From Microvirga sp. 17 mud 1-3 (GTDB lineage: Bacteria; Pseudomonadota; Alphaproteobacteria; Rhizobiales; Beijerinckiaceae): a stretch of DNA of 64,000 nucleotides. Position 1 is the stretch's first letter; every line of letters starts with the position of its first letter. This document shows positions 37,186-45,448 of the stretch, piece after piece. The stretch spans positions 2,294,001 to 2,358,000 of the forward strand of contig NZ_CP029481.1 of the NCBI RefSeq assembly GCF_003151255.1. Direction: 5' to 3'. The position numbers were made by a program, and so were the translations under genes. The notes under the pieces were generated by a model. It was not told the origin of the DNA and did not search any database. It saw only the letters and a program-made list of their open reading frames with translations.

Positions 37186-37701
37186 CTATTGCGGCTCGTC
37201 CGGAATGGGATAGCCCTCGAAAGCCTTGAGGGTCTTGAGTACGAAGGTGGTGTGGATCCGGGCGATGCCGAGTCCCGCATCCGCAAGAAACTCCTCCGTG
37301 AGCGCCTCGTAGGCTGCGATGGTCGGCGCGACGATGCGGGCAATATAATCGTATTCGCCGTTGACCAGCTGGAGCTCGACGACGGCCGGATGGGCACATA
37401 GCGCGCGTTCGAGCCTCTGGCGTGCGGTCGTGGAGGGATCCCGGATCCCGATGCCCGTCAGGGCCACGATGTCGTGGCCGAGCAGGGCCGGGTCGACGAG
37501 GGCGCAGTAACCGCGGATGATCCCCTTCTGCTCCAGCCGCCGGACCCGCTCCAGGCACGGTCGAGGCGAGAGCCCGACCAACTCCGAAAGGGCTTGGTAG
37601 GTTACCCGCCCGTTCTCGCTCATCGCCTTCAGGATCGACAGGTCGATCCGGTCGAGGGCGCTCTTGCGGGTTCGGGGAGGCGGTTTGGCTAAGGTCTTCA
37701 T
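37186..37701 (-). CDS. Lrp/AsnC family transcriptional regulator
   Basis: A 171-residue regulator: helix-turn-helix at about 15-65 (DRIDLSILKAMSENGRVTYQ, LSPRPCLERVRRLEQKGIIR) and a C-terminal RAM/AsnC effector domain (VVELQLVNGEYDYIARIVAP). Such proteins respond to amino acids. It is divergent from the KDPGal aldolase gene but need not regulate it. The ATG at 37701 matches the family start; the open frame continues upstream without homology. Confidence 0.92.
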   Translation of the reverse strand: MKTLAKPPPRTRKSALDRIDLSILKAMSENGRVTYQALSELVGLSPRPCLERVRRLEQKGIIRGYCALVDPALLGHDIVALTGIGIRDPSTTARQRLERALCAHPAVVELQLVNGEYDYIARIVAPTIAAYEALTEEFLADAGLGIARIHTTFVLKTLKAFEGYPIPDEPQ

Positions 37702-37930
37702 GGCTGTCTCGCGACGGGTGACGCTCGCCGCGGCACCGCGCCCGGGCGAATTCGGCCTGTCTCTAGCCCAGCCGGCAGGGCGGGCAAAGCCCTGCAGGCG
37801 GGAAGTTCCGCAGGCCGGTTGAAAGCGGACCATCTCTCCGCCACCTATGGATCAGGTACGTGCGGATTCGGATGGCTCCGGCCGGCCTGGCCTTAAGTCG
37901 TGAAGCGCTAACATGCGAAAGGGGGCTGTC

Positions 37931-38557
37931 GTGTTCCGGGATTACCTCACCGAACTTCCGTTGATCGCGATCCTGCGGGGCCTGAAGCCGGACGAGGCGG
38001 AGACGGTTGGGCTTGTCCTCGCGGAGGCGGGCTTTCGCATCATCGAAGTTCCGTTGAACTCCCCGGATCCGTTTCGCAGCATCGAGATCCTGGCTAAGAA
38101 ACTTCCGGCGGAGGTGCTGGTCGGGGCCGGGACCGTACTTGAGCCAGCCATGGTGGACGGGGTTCATGATGTCGGCGGCAAGCTGATCGTGATGCCCCAC
38201 GCGGATCCCGAGGTCATCCGGCGCGCCAAGGAACAGCGCCTCTACTGTACCCCAGGCGTCGCCACGCCCACGGAGGCCTTCGCGGCCCTTAAGGCGGGCG
38301 CGGACGCCATCAAGATTTTCCCCGCCGAGGCCATTCCGCCGGCCGTCGTGAAGGCCTGGCGCGCCGTCCTGCCCCGGGAGACCCTCGTGCTGCCCGTCGG
38401 AGGCATCAAGCCCGACACCATGAAGGGCTACGTGGATGCGGGGGCGAACGGCTTCGGCCTTGGCTCGGCCCTCTTCTCCCCTGGCCTGTCCGTCGAGGAG
38501 ATCGGACGCAACGCCCGCGCGTTCGCGTCGGCCTGGCGGGATCTGCGACGGGGATGA
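37931..38557 (+). CDS. dgoA: 2-dehydro-3-deoxy-6-phosphogalactonate aldolase
   Basis: A 208-residue class I aldolase close in length to E. coli DgoA (205). It cleaves KDPGal to pyruvate and glyceraldehyde-3-phosphate in the De Ley-Doudoroff galactose route. LPLIAILRGLKPDEA begins the barrel, VGAGTVL holds the catalytic region, and the Schiff-base lysine lies in GADAIKIFPAEAIPP. The GTG at 37931 with GGGGG upstream aligns with the family start; an ATG at 37913 would add six residues. A KDPG-specific Eda is less likely because of LPVGGIKPDTMKGY. It overlaps the next gene by four bases (ATGA). Confidence 0.85.
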   Translation: MFRDYLTELPLIAILRGLKPDEAETVGLVLAEAGFRIIEVPLNSPDPFRSIEILAKKLPAEVLVGAGTVLEPAMVDGVHDVGGKLIVMPHADPEVIRRAKEQRLYCTPGVATPTEAFAALKAGADAIKIFPAEAIPPAVVKAWRAVLPRETLVLPVGGIKPDTMKGYVDAGANGFGLGSALFSPGLSVEEIGRNARAFASAWRDLRRG

Positions 38558-39549
38558 GCTGGCTCATCCAGCCGCGCCTTATCAACGGCCCCTTCGACGA
38601 TCCGGGCCTTTATCTCGATTTCCGCTTCGGCCGCAGGGCCATTCTGTTCGATCTCGGCGATCTGGGCGCCCTTTCGGCCCGGGAACTCCTGCGCGTCAGC
38701 CATGCTTTCGTGTCCCACGCCCATGTGGACCATTTCATCGGGTTCGACCGCCTGATGCGCCTGTGTCTGCATCGGCCCGGCCCGCTCCATCTCGTCGGCC
38801 CGCCCGGCTTCATCGATCATCTCGAGCACAAGCTGCGCGGCTATACGTGGAACCTCATCGACGAAGGCTCCGTGGATTTTCAGCTTCATGTGGGTGAGTT
38901 CAACGGCCTTCGGCTCGACCGTTTCGCAGTCTTTTCCGCCCGGCATGTCTTCGAGCGTTGGGAGGGGGAGCCGCCCGCACTGCCGCAGGGCGTCGTCTAT
39001 GCGGACGCCGATCTGCGGATCGAGGCGGCCGCCCTGGACCACGGGATCCCGTCCCTCGCCTTCGGGCTGCGGGAGACCCGGCGGGTCAATGTCCGGCGCG
39101 GCGTTCTCGACCGTCTCGGCCTCCCCAAGGGGCCCTGGCTGACGGAGGCGAAGAAACTGCTGCGCAGCGGCGCGGAAGGGGCTGAAATCGAGATACCGGG
39201 CGTCGGGCGCACCTCTCTGCGGGAGCTGAAGGACCAGGTTTTCCTCGTCGGGCCCGGGCAATCCCTCGCCTATGTGACGGATGCGGCGCCGACGCTTGGC
39301 AATGCCGAAAAGATCCTGTCCCTGGCGGCCCGGGTGGACCAGCTCTTCATCGAGGCCGTCTTTCCGGAGCAGGACCGCACCCTGGCGGAGGCGGCACTCC
39401 ACCTGACCGCACGGGAGGCCGGCCGCCTGGCGCGCAAGGCCGGCGCCAAGCGGCTCGTCGTGTTTCATCATTCGGCCCGCTACATCGAGACGCCTGACGC
39501 CCTGCGTCGAGAGGCCATCCTTGCCTTCGAGGGACGGGACGAGCCCTGA
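38554..39549 (+). CDS. MBL-fold hydrolase, ribonuclease Z-like
   Basis: A 331-residue metallo-beta-lactamase-fold protein with the metal motif SHAHVDHFIGFDRLMRL (about 50-66), a late His in VVFHHSARY and an aspartate in YVTDAAPT. The arrangement resembles RNase Z, but it begins differently and lacks a recognisable tRNA-binding exosite arm, so a nuclease role is tentative. It is translationally coupled to the aldolase gene. Confidence 0.78.
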   Translation: MSWLIQPRLINGPFDDPGLYLDFRFGRRAILFDLGDLGALSARELLRVSHAFVSHAHVDHFIGFDRLMRLCLHRPGPLHLVGPPGFIDHLEHKLRGYTWNLIDEGSVDFQLHVGEFNGLRLDRFAVFSARHVFERWEGEPPALPQGVVYADADLRIEAAALDHGIPSLAFGLRETRRVNVRRGVLDRLGLPKGPWLTEAKKLLRSGAEGAEIEIPGVGRTSLRELKDQVFLVGPGQSLAYVTDAAPTLGNAEKILSLAARVDQLFIEAVFPEQDRTLAEAALHLTAREAGRLARKAGAKRLVVFHHSARYIETPDALRREAILAFEGRDEP

Positions 39550-39569
39550 AAGGCGCGTCGAAGCCCTAC

Positions 39570-39702
39570 AGCATCGGACCCAAAAGTGGACGCACTTTTG
39601 GGATCCATCCGATGCTTATTCTTTGGGCTGGAGCATCGTTCGGGCAGAAAACCGGGTCCACTTTTCGCTGACGCGGCCCTCTGGGTCCGCACGATGCTCT
39701 AG
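39570..39702. repeat. palindromic intergenic repeat (two inverted-repeat units)
   Basis: Unit one (39570-39616) runs from AGCATCGGA to TCCGATGCT with inner arms CCCAAAAGTG and CACTTTTGGG. Unit two (about 39630-39702) runs from GGAGCATCGT to ACGATGCTCTA with inner GGGTCC and related arms and the phrase CCACTTTTCGCTGACGCGG. Such AGCATCG-bounded elements are scattered between genes in Hyphomicrobiales. The right end of unit two supplies the stop codon of the minus-strand DUF6894 gene. Confidence 0.8.
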
Positions 39703-39947
39703 CCCTTGCGCCGTATCTCGGCCCTCAGGACGAGCGTGAACGGAAGCGACGCCCGATGAAGGCGGTCCTCGTCCTCGATCTCGACCGCCCAGGTCGTCCA
39801 GTTGCGAAAACGCCCCTCCTCGGCGATCAGGTTGAGCACCGCGACCACGCCGTATTCGATAGCCTCTCCGAGGCTGGCGCATTCTTCCCCGTGCTTGTCG
39901 ACAAGGTGAAGATGGGCGCGTCGGAGGTTGAAATAGTACCGCGGCAA
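39699..39947 (-). CDS. DUF6894 family small protein, copy 1
   Basis: An 82-residue protein beginning MPRYYFNLRRAHLHLVDKHG, the family pattern MPxYxFxxRxG. It then has ECASLGEAIEYGVVAVLNLI and a strand-rich tail. The family start falls on a TTG at 39947 with no good ribosome site; the preceding gene stops 9 bp upstream, so reinitiation is likely. Its own stop lies within the intergenic repeat. Function unknown. Confidence 0.72.
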   Translation of the reverse strand: MPRYYFNLRRAHLHLVDKHGEECASLGEAIEYGVVAVLNLIAEEGRFRNWTTWAVEIEDEDRLHRASLPFTLVLRAEIRRKG

Positions 39948-39956
39948 AGGCGGGCT

Positions 39957-40241
39957 CTAGATGTCGATGGGCCCAGCTGGACCGTGATAAAGTATCCGAA
40001 AGCCGTCCTGACGCAAGCGGTATAACAGGGCGTTCGACTTCTGGTGGTCGTACACAACCGCGTCCCCTTGCGGCATGCCGCCTTGGAACAGAAGGTAGGG
40101 AGCCGCTCTTCGGGCCCGCTCGGATACCGGACGAATGCTCCAGAGTGCACCCTGTATCCGGCTCACTTCGAAATCCGTGCTCCGGCTCTGAACAGGCGGG
40201 ATGGCTTCCCAGCGCGGAGCGAGTGTCACTGCCGACGTCAT
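39957..40241 (-). CDS. hypothetical protein of 94 residues
   Basis: I do not recognise this protein. GGAGGAAGGA just before the ATG at 40241 is an excellent ribosome site. The sequence starts TSAVTLAPRWEAIPP and ends with LLYRLRQDGFRILYHGPAGP; it has no signal peptide or membrane helix and many Arg residues. It is co-transcribed with the DUF6894 gene and divergent from a LuxR-type regulator, which suggests a small regulated module. Confidence 0.6.
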   Translation of the reverse strand: MTSAVTLAPRWEAIPPVQSRSTDFEVSRIQGALWSIRPVSERARRAAPYLLFQGGMPQGDAVVYDHQKSNALLYRLRQDGFRILYHGPAGPIDI

Positions 40242-40396
40242 TCCTTCCTCCGGTTCTAGGGGCAAGAGGCGGTGCGATTCGGGCTTATCTTTTAAAACTC
40301 CATCGAAGCACCTCCGCATTTCATCTCCCAGTTGGGATAAAAGCGCGGCCTGCTGCGTTGTCTGGGCAGAGCCCTATCGGCTCGCCGGTTGGCGCG

Positions 40397-41020
40397 ATGC
40401 AACATTTGCGAACCAATCCGCCTGCATTCTCCCCAGCGCGCTGCTTCCTGCGCGTTTTCGATGCCCTGGGGTTCGGCGTCGTGTTGATCGGAGACGCCCG
40501 AAAAGTTCTTCACCTCAACGGTCAGGCGGAGCGGCATCTCGGCCCAGACGTCACTCTCCGGTCGGAGCGTCTCTACGCGACCAACGGGGCGGCCGATCGG
40601 ATGCTACAGGCTCTGCTCACCGCCCATCTCGACGGAGAGGACGGCGCGCGTGAAATCGTCGGCCTGCAGCGCCGGGAGTGGCGGCCGCTGATCCTGCGTG
40701 TTGTATCGCTTCCGGAGAACGTCCGCGCGGCCTTCGAAGGCGCACGCCTTGCCCTGTTCTTCGTGGACCCTGAGTTCTGTCCGGAGCCGCCACCGGAATT
40801 GCTCTTGCAGGCCTTTGGCCTGACCCGGAGGGAGGCCAAGGTCGCAACTCAGCTCATGTGCGGCTGCACGCTTCAGGAGATCGCGGACGAGACCGGCGTC
40901 GGGATCGGAACCGTCCGCGCACAGACGAAGGCGATCCTTGCCAAGACAGGAACGAATCGCCAGGCGGAGCTGGTCGGCTTCCTGACCCGCCTCGCCATCG
41001 TCTCAGGCAAATCTGCCTGA
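40397..41020 (+). CDS. LuxR-type helix-turn-helix transcriptional regulator
   Basis: A 207-residue protein. The C-terminal 65 residues form a LuxR/GerE helix-turn-helix: FGLTRREAKVATQLMCGCTL, QEIADETGVGIGTVRAQTKA, then ILAKTGTNRQAELVGFL. The N-terminal 130 residues look PAS-like (FDALGFGVVLIGDARKVLHL) without receiver residues. It stands alone between divergent and convergent small genes that both encode or accompany DUF6894 proteins. Confidence 0.85.
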   Translation: MQHLRTNPPAFSPARCFLRVFDALGFGVVLIGDARKVLHLNGQAERHLGPDVTLRSERLYATNGAADRMLQALLTAHLDGEDGAREIVGLQRREWRPLILRVVSLPENVRAAFEGARLALFFVDPEFCPEPPPELLLQAFGLTRREAKVATQLMCGCTLQEIADETGVGIGTVRAQTKAILAKTGTNRQAELVGFLTRLAIVSGKSA

Positions 41021-41025
41021 GGCAT

Positions 41026-41253
41026 TCACCGACGCCCTCTCGCGCCGCGGAAGAACGGAACCGTCAGCAGGCGCTGCCCGCTTTCGTCCGCAATCTCCAG
41101 CTCGATATTGGCCGCGTCGGTCAACTGATCGCGCAATTCCTCGACGATGGCGAGGGCCTCGGCGCGGGCTGCCTCAAGGTCCGGAAGCTCAATGCCTTCT
41201 TCATCCTCATCGAGCTCGTAGCCGTCCCGGATGTTGAAAAAGTAAAGCGGCAT
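41026..41253 (-). CDS. DUF6894 family small protein, copy 2
   Basis: A 75-residue acidic protein beginning MPLYFFNIRDGYELDEDEEG, the family pattern, followed by LPDLEAARAEALAIVEELRD and a strand-rich tail. It is a divergent paralogue of the 39.7-kb copy, and is convergent with the LuxR-type gene five bases away. Function unknown. Confidence 0.8.
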   Translation of the reverse strand: MPLYFFNIRDGYELDEDEEGIELPDLEAARAEALAIVEELRDQLTDAANIELEIADESGQRLLTVPFFRGARGRR

Positions 41254-41382
41254 GGGGGTCCCTCTCGCTCTCAGGCGTCCGAGCCCGGAGATCGGGCCAA
41301 GACATTCTATGGAATAACGGACTAAGGAAGAACGAATGCCGGGCTAAAGATCCGGCATGGTGATGATCATAGGAGCAGGAAG

Positions 41383-41778
41383 ATGGAGATCAGGCGAAGC
41401 GGCGCCCAGCCGTCCGGCAAGGGACCGGCCGAGTGGTTCACCGGAGCGGTGAGAATCGATCCGCTGTTTAGCCCGCCCGACCCGGCCCGCGTCGCGGGTG
41501 CCCTGGTCACGTTCGAACCCGGCGCGCGCACGGCCTGGCATATGCATCCGCTCGGCCAGACGCTGATCGTCACGGCCGGTTGCGGCTGGGTTCAGCGCGA
41601 GGGCGGGCCGGTCGAGGAAATCCGGCCGGGCGATGTGGTCTGGTTCGATCCCGGCGAGAAGCATTGGCATGGCGCCACCGCGACGACGGCCATGAGCCAC
41701 ATCGCCATCCAGGAACGGCTCGACGGCAAGGCTGTCGACTGGATGGAGCATGTGACCGACGCGCAATATCGGAGATGA
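41383..41778 (+). CDS. cupin domain protein, (R)-mandelonitrile lyase-like
   Basis: A 131-residue single-domain cupin. Metal-binding motif one is in [17 protein letters not shown] and motif two in [17 protein letters not shown], and the family start [20 protein letters not shown] is typical of manganese cupins annotated as hydroxynitrile lyase-like. Natural substrates are unknown. It is followed by tRNA-Glu on the other strand. Confidence 0.88.
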   Translation: MEIRRSGAQPSGKGPAEWFTGAVRIDPLFSPPDPARVAGALVTFEPGARTAWHMHPLGQTLIVTAGCGWVQREGGPVEEIRPGDVVWFDPGEKHWHGATATTAMSHIAIQERLDGKAVDWMEHVTDAQYRR

Positions 41779-41859
41779 CATCAGCCACGTGACATCAGGC
41801 GGGGCCGGATTTCGGCCTTGCCGAGCTGGGGCATCGAAATGGAAGGTGTTGTGTTGGAA

Positions 41860-41934
41860 TGGCGCGGCCTAGGGGAATCGAACCCCTCTTCCCAGCGTGA
41901 AAGGCTGGTGTCCTAACCGATAGACGAAGGCCGC
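41860..41934 (-). tRNA. tRNA-Glu (anticodon TTC)
   Basis: The minus strand gives a 75-base cloverleaf: acceptor GCGGCCT pairs with AGGCCGC, the anticodon loop contains CTTTCAC with TTC, the T arm is GGTTCGATTCC, and CCA is encoded. Confidence 0.95.
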
Positions 41935-42007
41935 TTGAACGGGGCGCTGCCCCTGAGGTGGGCGGACATATAGATGGGTTCTTTCCTGACGGCAAGCGCC
42001 AGAATGA

Positions 42008-43819
42008 TCATTCGGGCTTCGCCGCGTCCATAATCCTCACCTCGACCTTTTCGCCGCCGCCCCAGCGGTCGATCGAGAGGGTTCCGGCCACGTGGACGGC
42101 ATTGCCGATGTTCTCCGTGAGGGCGATTCCCAGGGGCTGACCGGCCGCCCGGAAGGCGATTCCCCCGATAACGGCCCCATCCCCACCCCGCAGCCTGACC
42201 CGCACGTGCCCGCCCGTTCCGACCTCCCGCGCCTCGACGATTCGATGGTGAGGAAAGACGAAGACCGGCTCCGGTTGGCCGGAACCGAAGGGCCCTGCCC
42301 GCTCCAAGGCCGAAACGAGCTTCGTCTGCGCCCCTCCGGCCGTCAGGGTGGCGTCGACGGCGAAATGGTCACTCAGAAGCGAAGCGCCAACCGGCTCCAG
42401 GAGCCGTTCCGTCGCGAAGGCCCGGAAGGCCTCCAGGTCTGTGGCCTGAATGGTCACGCCCGCCGCCATCACGTGACCACCGCCCTTGAGGGCGAGTCCC
42501 GCCTCTACGGCAGCTCTGACGACGGCACCGAGATCGACGCCCGGAACGGACCGTCCGGAGCCTGTGGCGGTTCCATCCGGATTGAGCGTGAAAGCGAAAG
42601 CCGGGCGGCGGAACCGCTCTTTGGTGCGGGCTGCGATGAGGCCGACCACGCCAGGATGCCACTCGGCGGATGCCGTAAGGATCACCGGCAGGTCGGGCAA
42701 CCGCTCCAGAAGGACGAGAGCCTGCGCCTCAGCCTCCTCAACGGCCATCGCCTCGATGGTCTGGCGCTCGCGGTTCAGACGGTCGAGCTCGGTCGCCAAT
42801 TGCCCGGCATGGACCGGGTCCTCGGACAGGAGCAGCCGGGAGCCGAGGGCTGCGTCCCCGATGCGGCCACCCGCATTGATACGGGGGCCGACGAGATAGC
42901 CAAGGTGCCAGCTTTCAGGGGCGCCCGAGAGCCCGGCCGTGTCCAGGAGGGCCGCAAGGCCATGACGGCGGCGACTGCGCATGACGGCCAGCCCCTGGCG
43001 GACGAAGGCCCGGTTAAGGCCGACCAGGGGCACCACGTCGGCCACCGTGGCGAGGGCCACGAGATCGAGGCTCGCCATAAGGTCCGGCTCGGCGCGCTGA
43101 CCGAAGAAATTACGGCGACGCAGCGCCCGGTTGAGGGCAACCACCGCCAGGAACACCACGCCGGCCGCGCAGAGATAGCCTAAGCCCGACAGGTCGTCCT
43201 GCCGGTTCGGGTTGACCAGAGCCAGCGCCTCGGGCAGCCGTTCGGGAGCCTGGTGGTGATCGAGCACGACCGCGTCGAGGCCGAGGCGCCGGGCCTCGGC
43301 CAGGGGCTCGTGGCTCGCCGTTCCGCAATCCACCGTCACCAGAAGGCCGGCGCCCTGCTCTTTCAAGGAGCGGATCGCATCCACGTTGGGGCCATAGCCC
43401 TCGGTGATCCGGTCCGGAATGTGAATGAGATACGGAACGTCGCAGGCGCGCAGGTACTCTGCCAGGACGGAGGCGCTGCAGGCGCCGTCCACGTCGTAAT
43501 CGCCGAAGATCGCCACCTTCTCCCGACGCACGACCGCGTCGGCAAGGCGCTCGGCAGCCTTGTCCATATCGGTGAGCACGTTCGGATCGGGCATCAAGTC
43601 CCGCAGTCGCGGATTCAGGAAGCCCTCCGTCTCATGCACGCCAATGCCCCGCCCCGCCAGGACGCGGGCCAGCACGTCGGGCAGGCCATGGGTCTGGGCG
43701 ATGGCGAGCGCAATGGTGCCTTGAGCGGCATCGCACCGCTCGACCCAGGTGCGCCCGAGGGCGGAATGGCTGACGCCGAGGAAGGGCCGGGCGGAGGACA
43801 GGAAAGCTGATTCGGTCAC
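42008..43819 (-). CDS. recJ: single-stranded-DNA-specific exonuclease
   Basis: RecJ is the 5'-3' exonuclease of recombination and mismatch repair. The 603 residues contain the DHH-family motifs AIFGDYDVDGACSASVLA (motif I), VTVDCGTASHEP, VVLDHHQAPE (DHH) and, in DHHA1, LKGGGHVMAAGVTI. An OB-fold follows near the C-terminus. It closes a minus-strand run headed by alaC/hom/glpX, an arrangement common in alphaproteobacteria. Confidence 0.95.
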   Translation of the reverse strand: MTESAFLSSARPFLGVSHSALGRTWVERCDAAQGTIALAIAQTHGLPDVLARVLAGRGIGVHETEGFLNPRLRDLMPDPNVLTDMDKAAERLADAVVRREKVAIFGDYDVDGACSASVLAEYLRACDVPYLIHIPDRITEGYGPNVDAIRSLKEQGAGLLVTVDCGTASHEPLAEARRLGLDAVVLDHHQAPERLPEALALVNPNRQDDLSGLGYLCAAGVVFLAVVALNRALRRRNFFGQRAEPDLMASLDLVALATVADVVPLVGLNRAFVRQGLAVMRSRRRHGLAALLDTAGLSGAPESWHLGYLVGPRINAGGRIGDAALGSRLLLSEDPVHAGQLATELDRLNRERQTIEAMAVEEAEAQALVLLERLPDLPVILTASAEWHPGVVGLIAARTKERFRRPAFAFTLNPDGTATGSGRSVPGVDLGAVVRAAVEAGLALKGGGHVMAAGVTIQATDLEAFRAFATERLLEPVGASLLSDHFAVDATLTAGGAQTKLVSALERAGPFGSGQPEPVFVFPHHRIVEAREVGTGGHVRVRLRGGDGAVIGGIAFRAAGQPLGIALTENIGNAVHVAGTLSIDRWGGGEKVEVRIMDAAKPE

Positions 43820-43845
43820 GGGCGGAGTTTAAGCTCCGAACGCGA

Positions 43846-44307
43846 TCAAAACACCTTCCTGTACTGAATAAATCCGCTCCGGCTCGCGACCTTGTCATAG
43901 AGGACCTTGGCGGTCTCGTTGGTCTCATGGGTCAGCCAGTAGACCCGGCTTGCCCCGTCGGCCTTTGCCTTTTCGTAGACGGCCTCGATCAGGGCGCGCC
44001 CGACACCCCGGTTGCGGGCCTTCTCGGAGGTGAACAGGTCCTGCAGGTAGCAGTAATTGCCCGGCGTCCAGGTCGAGCGGTGATAGATGTAGTGCACGAT
44101 CCCGACGATCTCCCCGTCGAGAACAGCCGCGATCCCATGCATAGGCTCTGCCGGATCGAGCAGCCTCGCCCAGGTGGTGTCCGTGGCCTCCGGCGGGAGG
44201 CTCGCCTTGTAGAAGGTCAGATAGCCCTGCCACAACGGGTCCCAGCCCTGCCGGTCGCCCGACGTGAAAGGCCGAATGACGAGGTCGCCCTGCTGCTGCT
44301 CCGCCAC
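43846..44307 (-). CDS. GNAT family N-acetyltransferase
   Basis: A 153-residue acetyltransferase with the acetyl-CoA loop in DLFTSEKARNRGVGRALIEA and the late motif NETAKVLYDKVASRSGFIQY. The start is a GTG at 44307 with AGGGGGA upstream; an ATG at 44325 overlaps that ribosome site. The acceptor is unknown; the YLTFYKASLP region resembles the branch that acetylates small amines. It lies between glpX and recJ on the same strand. Confidence 0.88.
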   Translation of the reverse strand: MAEQQQGDLVIRPFTSGDRQGWDPLWQGYLTFYKASLPPEATDTTWARLLDPAEPMHGIAAVLDGEIVGIVHYIYHRSTWTPGNYCYLQDLFTSEKARNRGVGRALIEAVYEKAKADGASRVYWLTHETNETAKVLYDKVASRSGFIQYRKVF

Positions 44308-44355
44308 GAATGTCCCCCTGCGCATTGTCGTGAATTGTTATTGGCGTCCGGAAAT

Positions 44356-44388
44356 GCGCCCTGCTCCATAGACCCGAAGACAGGGCGC
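44356..44388 (-). terminator. weak hairpin after glpX
   Basis: GCGCCCTG and CAGGGCGC form an eight-base stem with a 17-base loop about 8 bp after the glpX stop. No T-tract follows on the minus strand, so termination would be partial at best. Confidence 0.35.
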
Positions 44389-44395
44389 ACCCCTC

Positions 44396-45394
44396 TTAAT
44401 CGAGATGGAACTTCGACAATTCGCGGTGCTCACCGTAGATCCGGCGCACGGTTCCGGTCGCAGAGCGGTACACCACCGTCTCGGTCGTGATCACGTCTCG
44501 GCTGAAATTGACGCCCTTCAGGAGCGCGCCGTCGGTGACGCCCGTCGCGGCCACGATCACGTCGCCACGAGCCAGGTCGGTCATGTCGTATTTGCGGTTG
44601 GGGTCCGTGACACCCATCTGGAGCGCCCGCGAGCGCTTCTCCTCCGTGTCGAGGATCAGGCGCGCCTGCATCTGGCCGCCGATGCAACGCAGGGCTCCGG
44701 CCGCCAGCACGCCTTCGGGGGCCGCGCCGATGCCGAGATAGATGTCGATGCCCGTCTCGTCGGGCTTGGTGGTGAAGATGATGCCCGCGACATCACCATC
44801 CGTGATGAGGCGGATGCCGGCACCGGTCTTCCGGATGGCCGCGATCAGGTCCGCATGGCGCGGACGGTCGAGGACCAGCACGTTGATCTCGCTCGGCTTC
44901 ACGCCCTTCGCCTTGGCGAGGTTGTGAATGTTCTCCTCGGGTGAGGCGTCGAGGTCGACCACGCCGGTGGGGTAGCCGGGGCCGACAGCGATCTTGTGCA
45001 TGTAGACGTCAGGCGCGGCGAGCAGCGTCCCAGCCTCGGCCATGGCCATGACCGCGATGGAGCCTGGCATGTCCTTGGCGCACAGGGTCGTGCCCTCCAG
45101 GGGGTCGACCGCGATATCCACCTTCGGGCCCTGCTTGTTGCCGACCTTCTCGCCGATGAAGAGCATCGGCGCCTCGTCGCGCTCGCCCTCGCCGATCACG
45201 ACGGTGCCGTCAATGGGAAGACGGTTCAGCTCACGGCGCATAGCGTCCACGGCAGCCTGGTCGGCGGCCTTCTCGTTGCCGCGCCCGCGCAGCCGCGCGG
45301 AGGCCACGGCGGCACGCTCGGTCACGCGCACGAGCTCCAGGGTCAGGATGCGTTCGATGATTTGGCCCGGTTGGACGGTAATGCCCTGCGACAT
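44396..45394 (-). CDS. glpX: class II fructose-1,6-bisphosphatase
   Basis: GlpX dephosphorylates fructose-1,6-bisphosphate in gluconeogenesis. The 332 residues show IDGTVVIGEGERDEAPML, the metal/phosphate motif VDPLEGTTLCA and GGAxxEGVL-type IGAAPEGVLAAGALRCIGG. The family is lithium-sensitive and Mn2+-dependent. It sits 54 bp after hom. Confidence 0.95.
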   Translation of the reverse strand: MSQGITVQPGQIIERILTLELVRVTERAAVASARLRGRGNEKAADQAAVDAMRRELNRLPIDGTVVIGEGERDEAPMLFIGEKVGNKQGPKVDIAVDPLEGTTLCAKDMPGSIAVMAMAEAGTLLAAPDVYMHKIAVGPGYPTGVVDLDASPEENIHNLAKAKGVKPSEINVLVLDRPRHADLIAAIRKTGAGIRLITDGDVAGIIFTTKPDETGIDIYLGIGAAPEGVLAAGALRCIGGQMQARLILDTEEKRSRALQMGVTDPNRKYDMTDLARGDVIVAATGVTDGALLKGVNFSRDVITTETVVYRSATGTVRRIYGEHRELSKFHLD

Positions 45395-45448
45395 GGACGT
45401 GTCGTCTCCTTTGAATGGGGAAGGCGAATGATACCATTCGCCTGGAAG

